A stretch of 5,394 nucleotides of DNA, taken from contig DATKWE010000158.1 in the NCBI GenBank assembly GCA_035529735.1, forward strand, positions 1-5,394, read 5' to 3'. The stretch comes from JAAXQD01 sp035529735 (GTDB taxonomy: Bacteria; Desulfobacterota; Desulfobacteria; Desulfobacterales; UBA11574). Position 1 is the first letter of the stretch. Every line of letters starts with the position of its first letter. The notes below the pieces were generated by a model. That model searched no databases, was not told the DNA's origin, and saw nothing but the letters and a program-made list of their open reading frames with translations. This document shows positions 5,089-5,394 of the stretch, piece by piece. Made by a program: the position numbers and the translations under genes.

Positions 5089-5394
5089 ATGAACGACCCT
5101 ACATTCATATCGAAGATTGCCCAGGAACGGAACTTAAACGACCATCAGGTACAGGCGGTGGCGTCCCTTCTTGGAGAAGGTGCGACCATCCCGTTTATTG
5201 CACGATACAGAAAAGAAGCCACCCAGAGCCTTGATGAAGTCGTTGTCACGGCTATCCGGGACCGGCTGAATCAGCTTCGAGAGATTAGAGATCGCCGGAA
5301 AGCCATCCTTAAGTCTCTTGAAAAACACGGCCACCTGACCGATGAGCTTCAGGAACGGGTTCTCGCCGTCGAAACCATGGCGGTGCTCGAGGAC
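5089..5394 (+). CDS. tex: Tex, S1-type transcription accessory protein, N-terminal fragment
   Basis: The first 102 codons of a gene that continues past the right edge. The sequence is the conserved Tex N-terminus: IAQERNLNDHQVQAVASLL (10-28), then GEGATIPFIARYRKEATQSLDEV (29-51), then RLNQLREIRDRRKAILKSLEKHG (59-81) and a further helix (LTDELQERVLAVETM). Tex proteins are about 700-780 residues and carry this helical N-domain, a YqgF/RuvC-like nuclease fold, helix-hairpin-helix repeats and a C-terminal S1 RNA-binding domain; they bind nucleic acid and interact with the transcription machinery. Only the N-domain can be checked here. Start chosen at 5089 because it matches the family start; a weak GGA (5081-5083) lies five bases upstream. 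No frameshift or stop appears in the visible part. Confidence 0.92.
   Translation, partial: MNDPTFISKIAQERNLNDHQVQAVASLLGEGATIPFIARYRKEATQSLDEVVVTAIRDRLNQLREIRDRRKAILKSLEKHGHLTDELQERVLAVETMAVLED

Noticed and set aside
1..5394. Mobile element, CRISPR array, tRNA, toxin-antitoxin or anti-phage system
   Set aside because: No transposase, terminal inverted repeats, regular repeat-spacer array, tRNA-like cloverleaf or recognised defence protein is visible. The HerA-like ATPase could in principle belong to a defence system, but its partner genes lie outside the window.

Overview
The window looks like chromosomal DNA of a Gram-negative bacterium. My best guess is a deltaproteobacterial (Desulfobacterota) sulfate-reducer-like organism. 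That guess rests on the style of the proteins (a HerA-like ATPase starting MKNHYEKLGAFYLGKEYDL, a short PilZ protein, a large KaiC-like/XRE/cupin regulator) and is inference, not proof. I see no tRNA, rRNA, CRISPR array, insertion sequence or phage gene. Promoters below were found by eye as sigma70-like -35/-10 pairs.

Layout from left to right. (1) Positions 1-162, minus strand: the N-terminus of a HerA-like P-loop ATPase that runs off the left edge. (2) Positions 163-472: a divergent promoter region with one sigma70-like promoter in each direction. (3) Positions 473-814, plus: a 113-residue helical protein of unknown function. (4) Positions 838-1980, minus: a complete YbdL-type methionine aminotransferase, convergent with gene 3. 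(5) Positions 1981-2378: a second divergent intergenic region, with an inverted repeat close to the aminotransferase start. (6) Positions 2379-3680, plus: a 433-residue regulator made of a KaiC/RecA-like domain with a lost Walker A lysine, an XRE helix-turn-helix and a C-terminal cupin. (7) Positions 3681-4057: an AT-rich leader with a good promoter carrying inverted and direct repeats. (8) Positions 4058-4441, plus: a single-domain PilZ (c-di-GMP receptor) protein. (9) Positions 4511-4828, plus: a 105-residue protein whose middle resembles the helix-hairpin-helix C-terminal domain of RNA polymerase alpha. (10) Positions 5089-5394, plus: the N-terminus of Tex, running off the right edge.

How the genes may work together. 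The regulator and the aminotransferase are divergent neighbours, the classic arrangement for an XRE-cupin regulator and its target. A regulatory link between them is plausible but unproven. The PilZ gene and the alpha-CTD-like gene are 69 bases apart on the same strand with no strong terminator between them, so they may be co-transcribed. The ATPase, the unknown helical protein and Tex look like independent units. The two most unusual items are the regulator with the degenerate ATPase domain and the small alpha-CTD-like protein beside PilZ.
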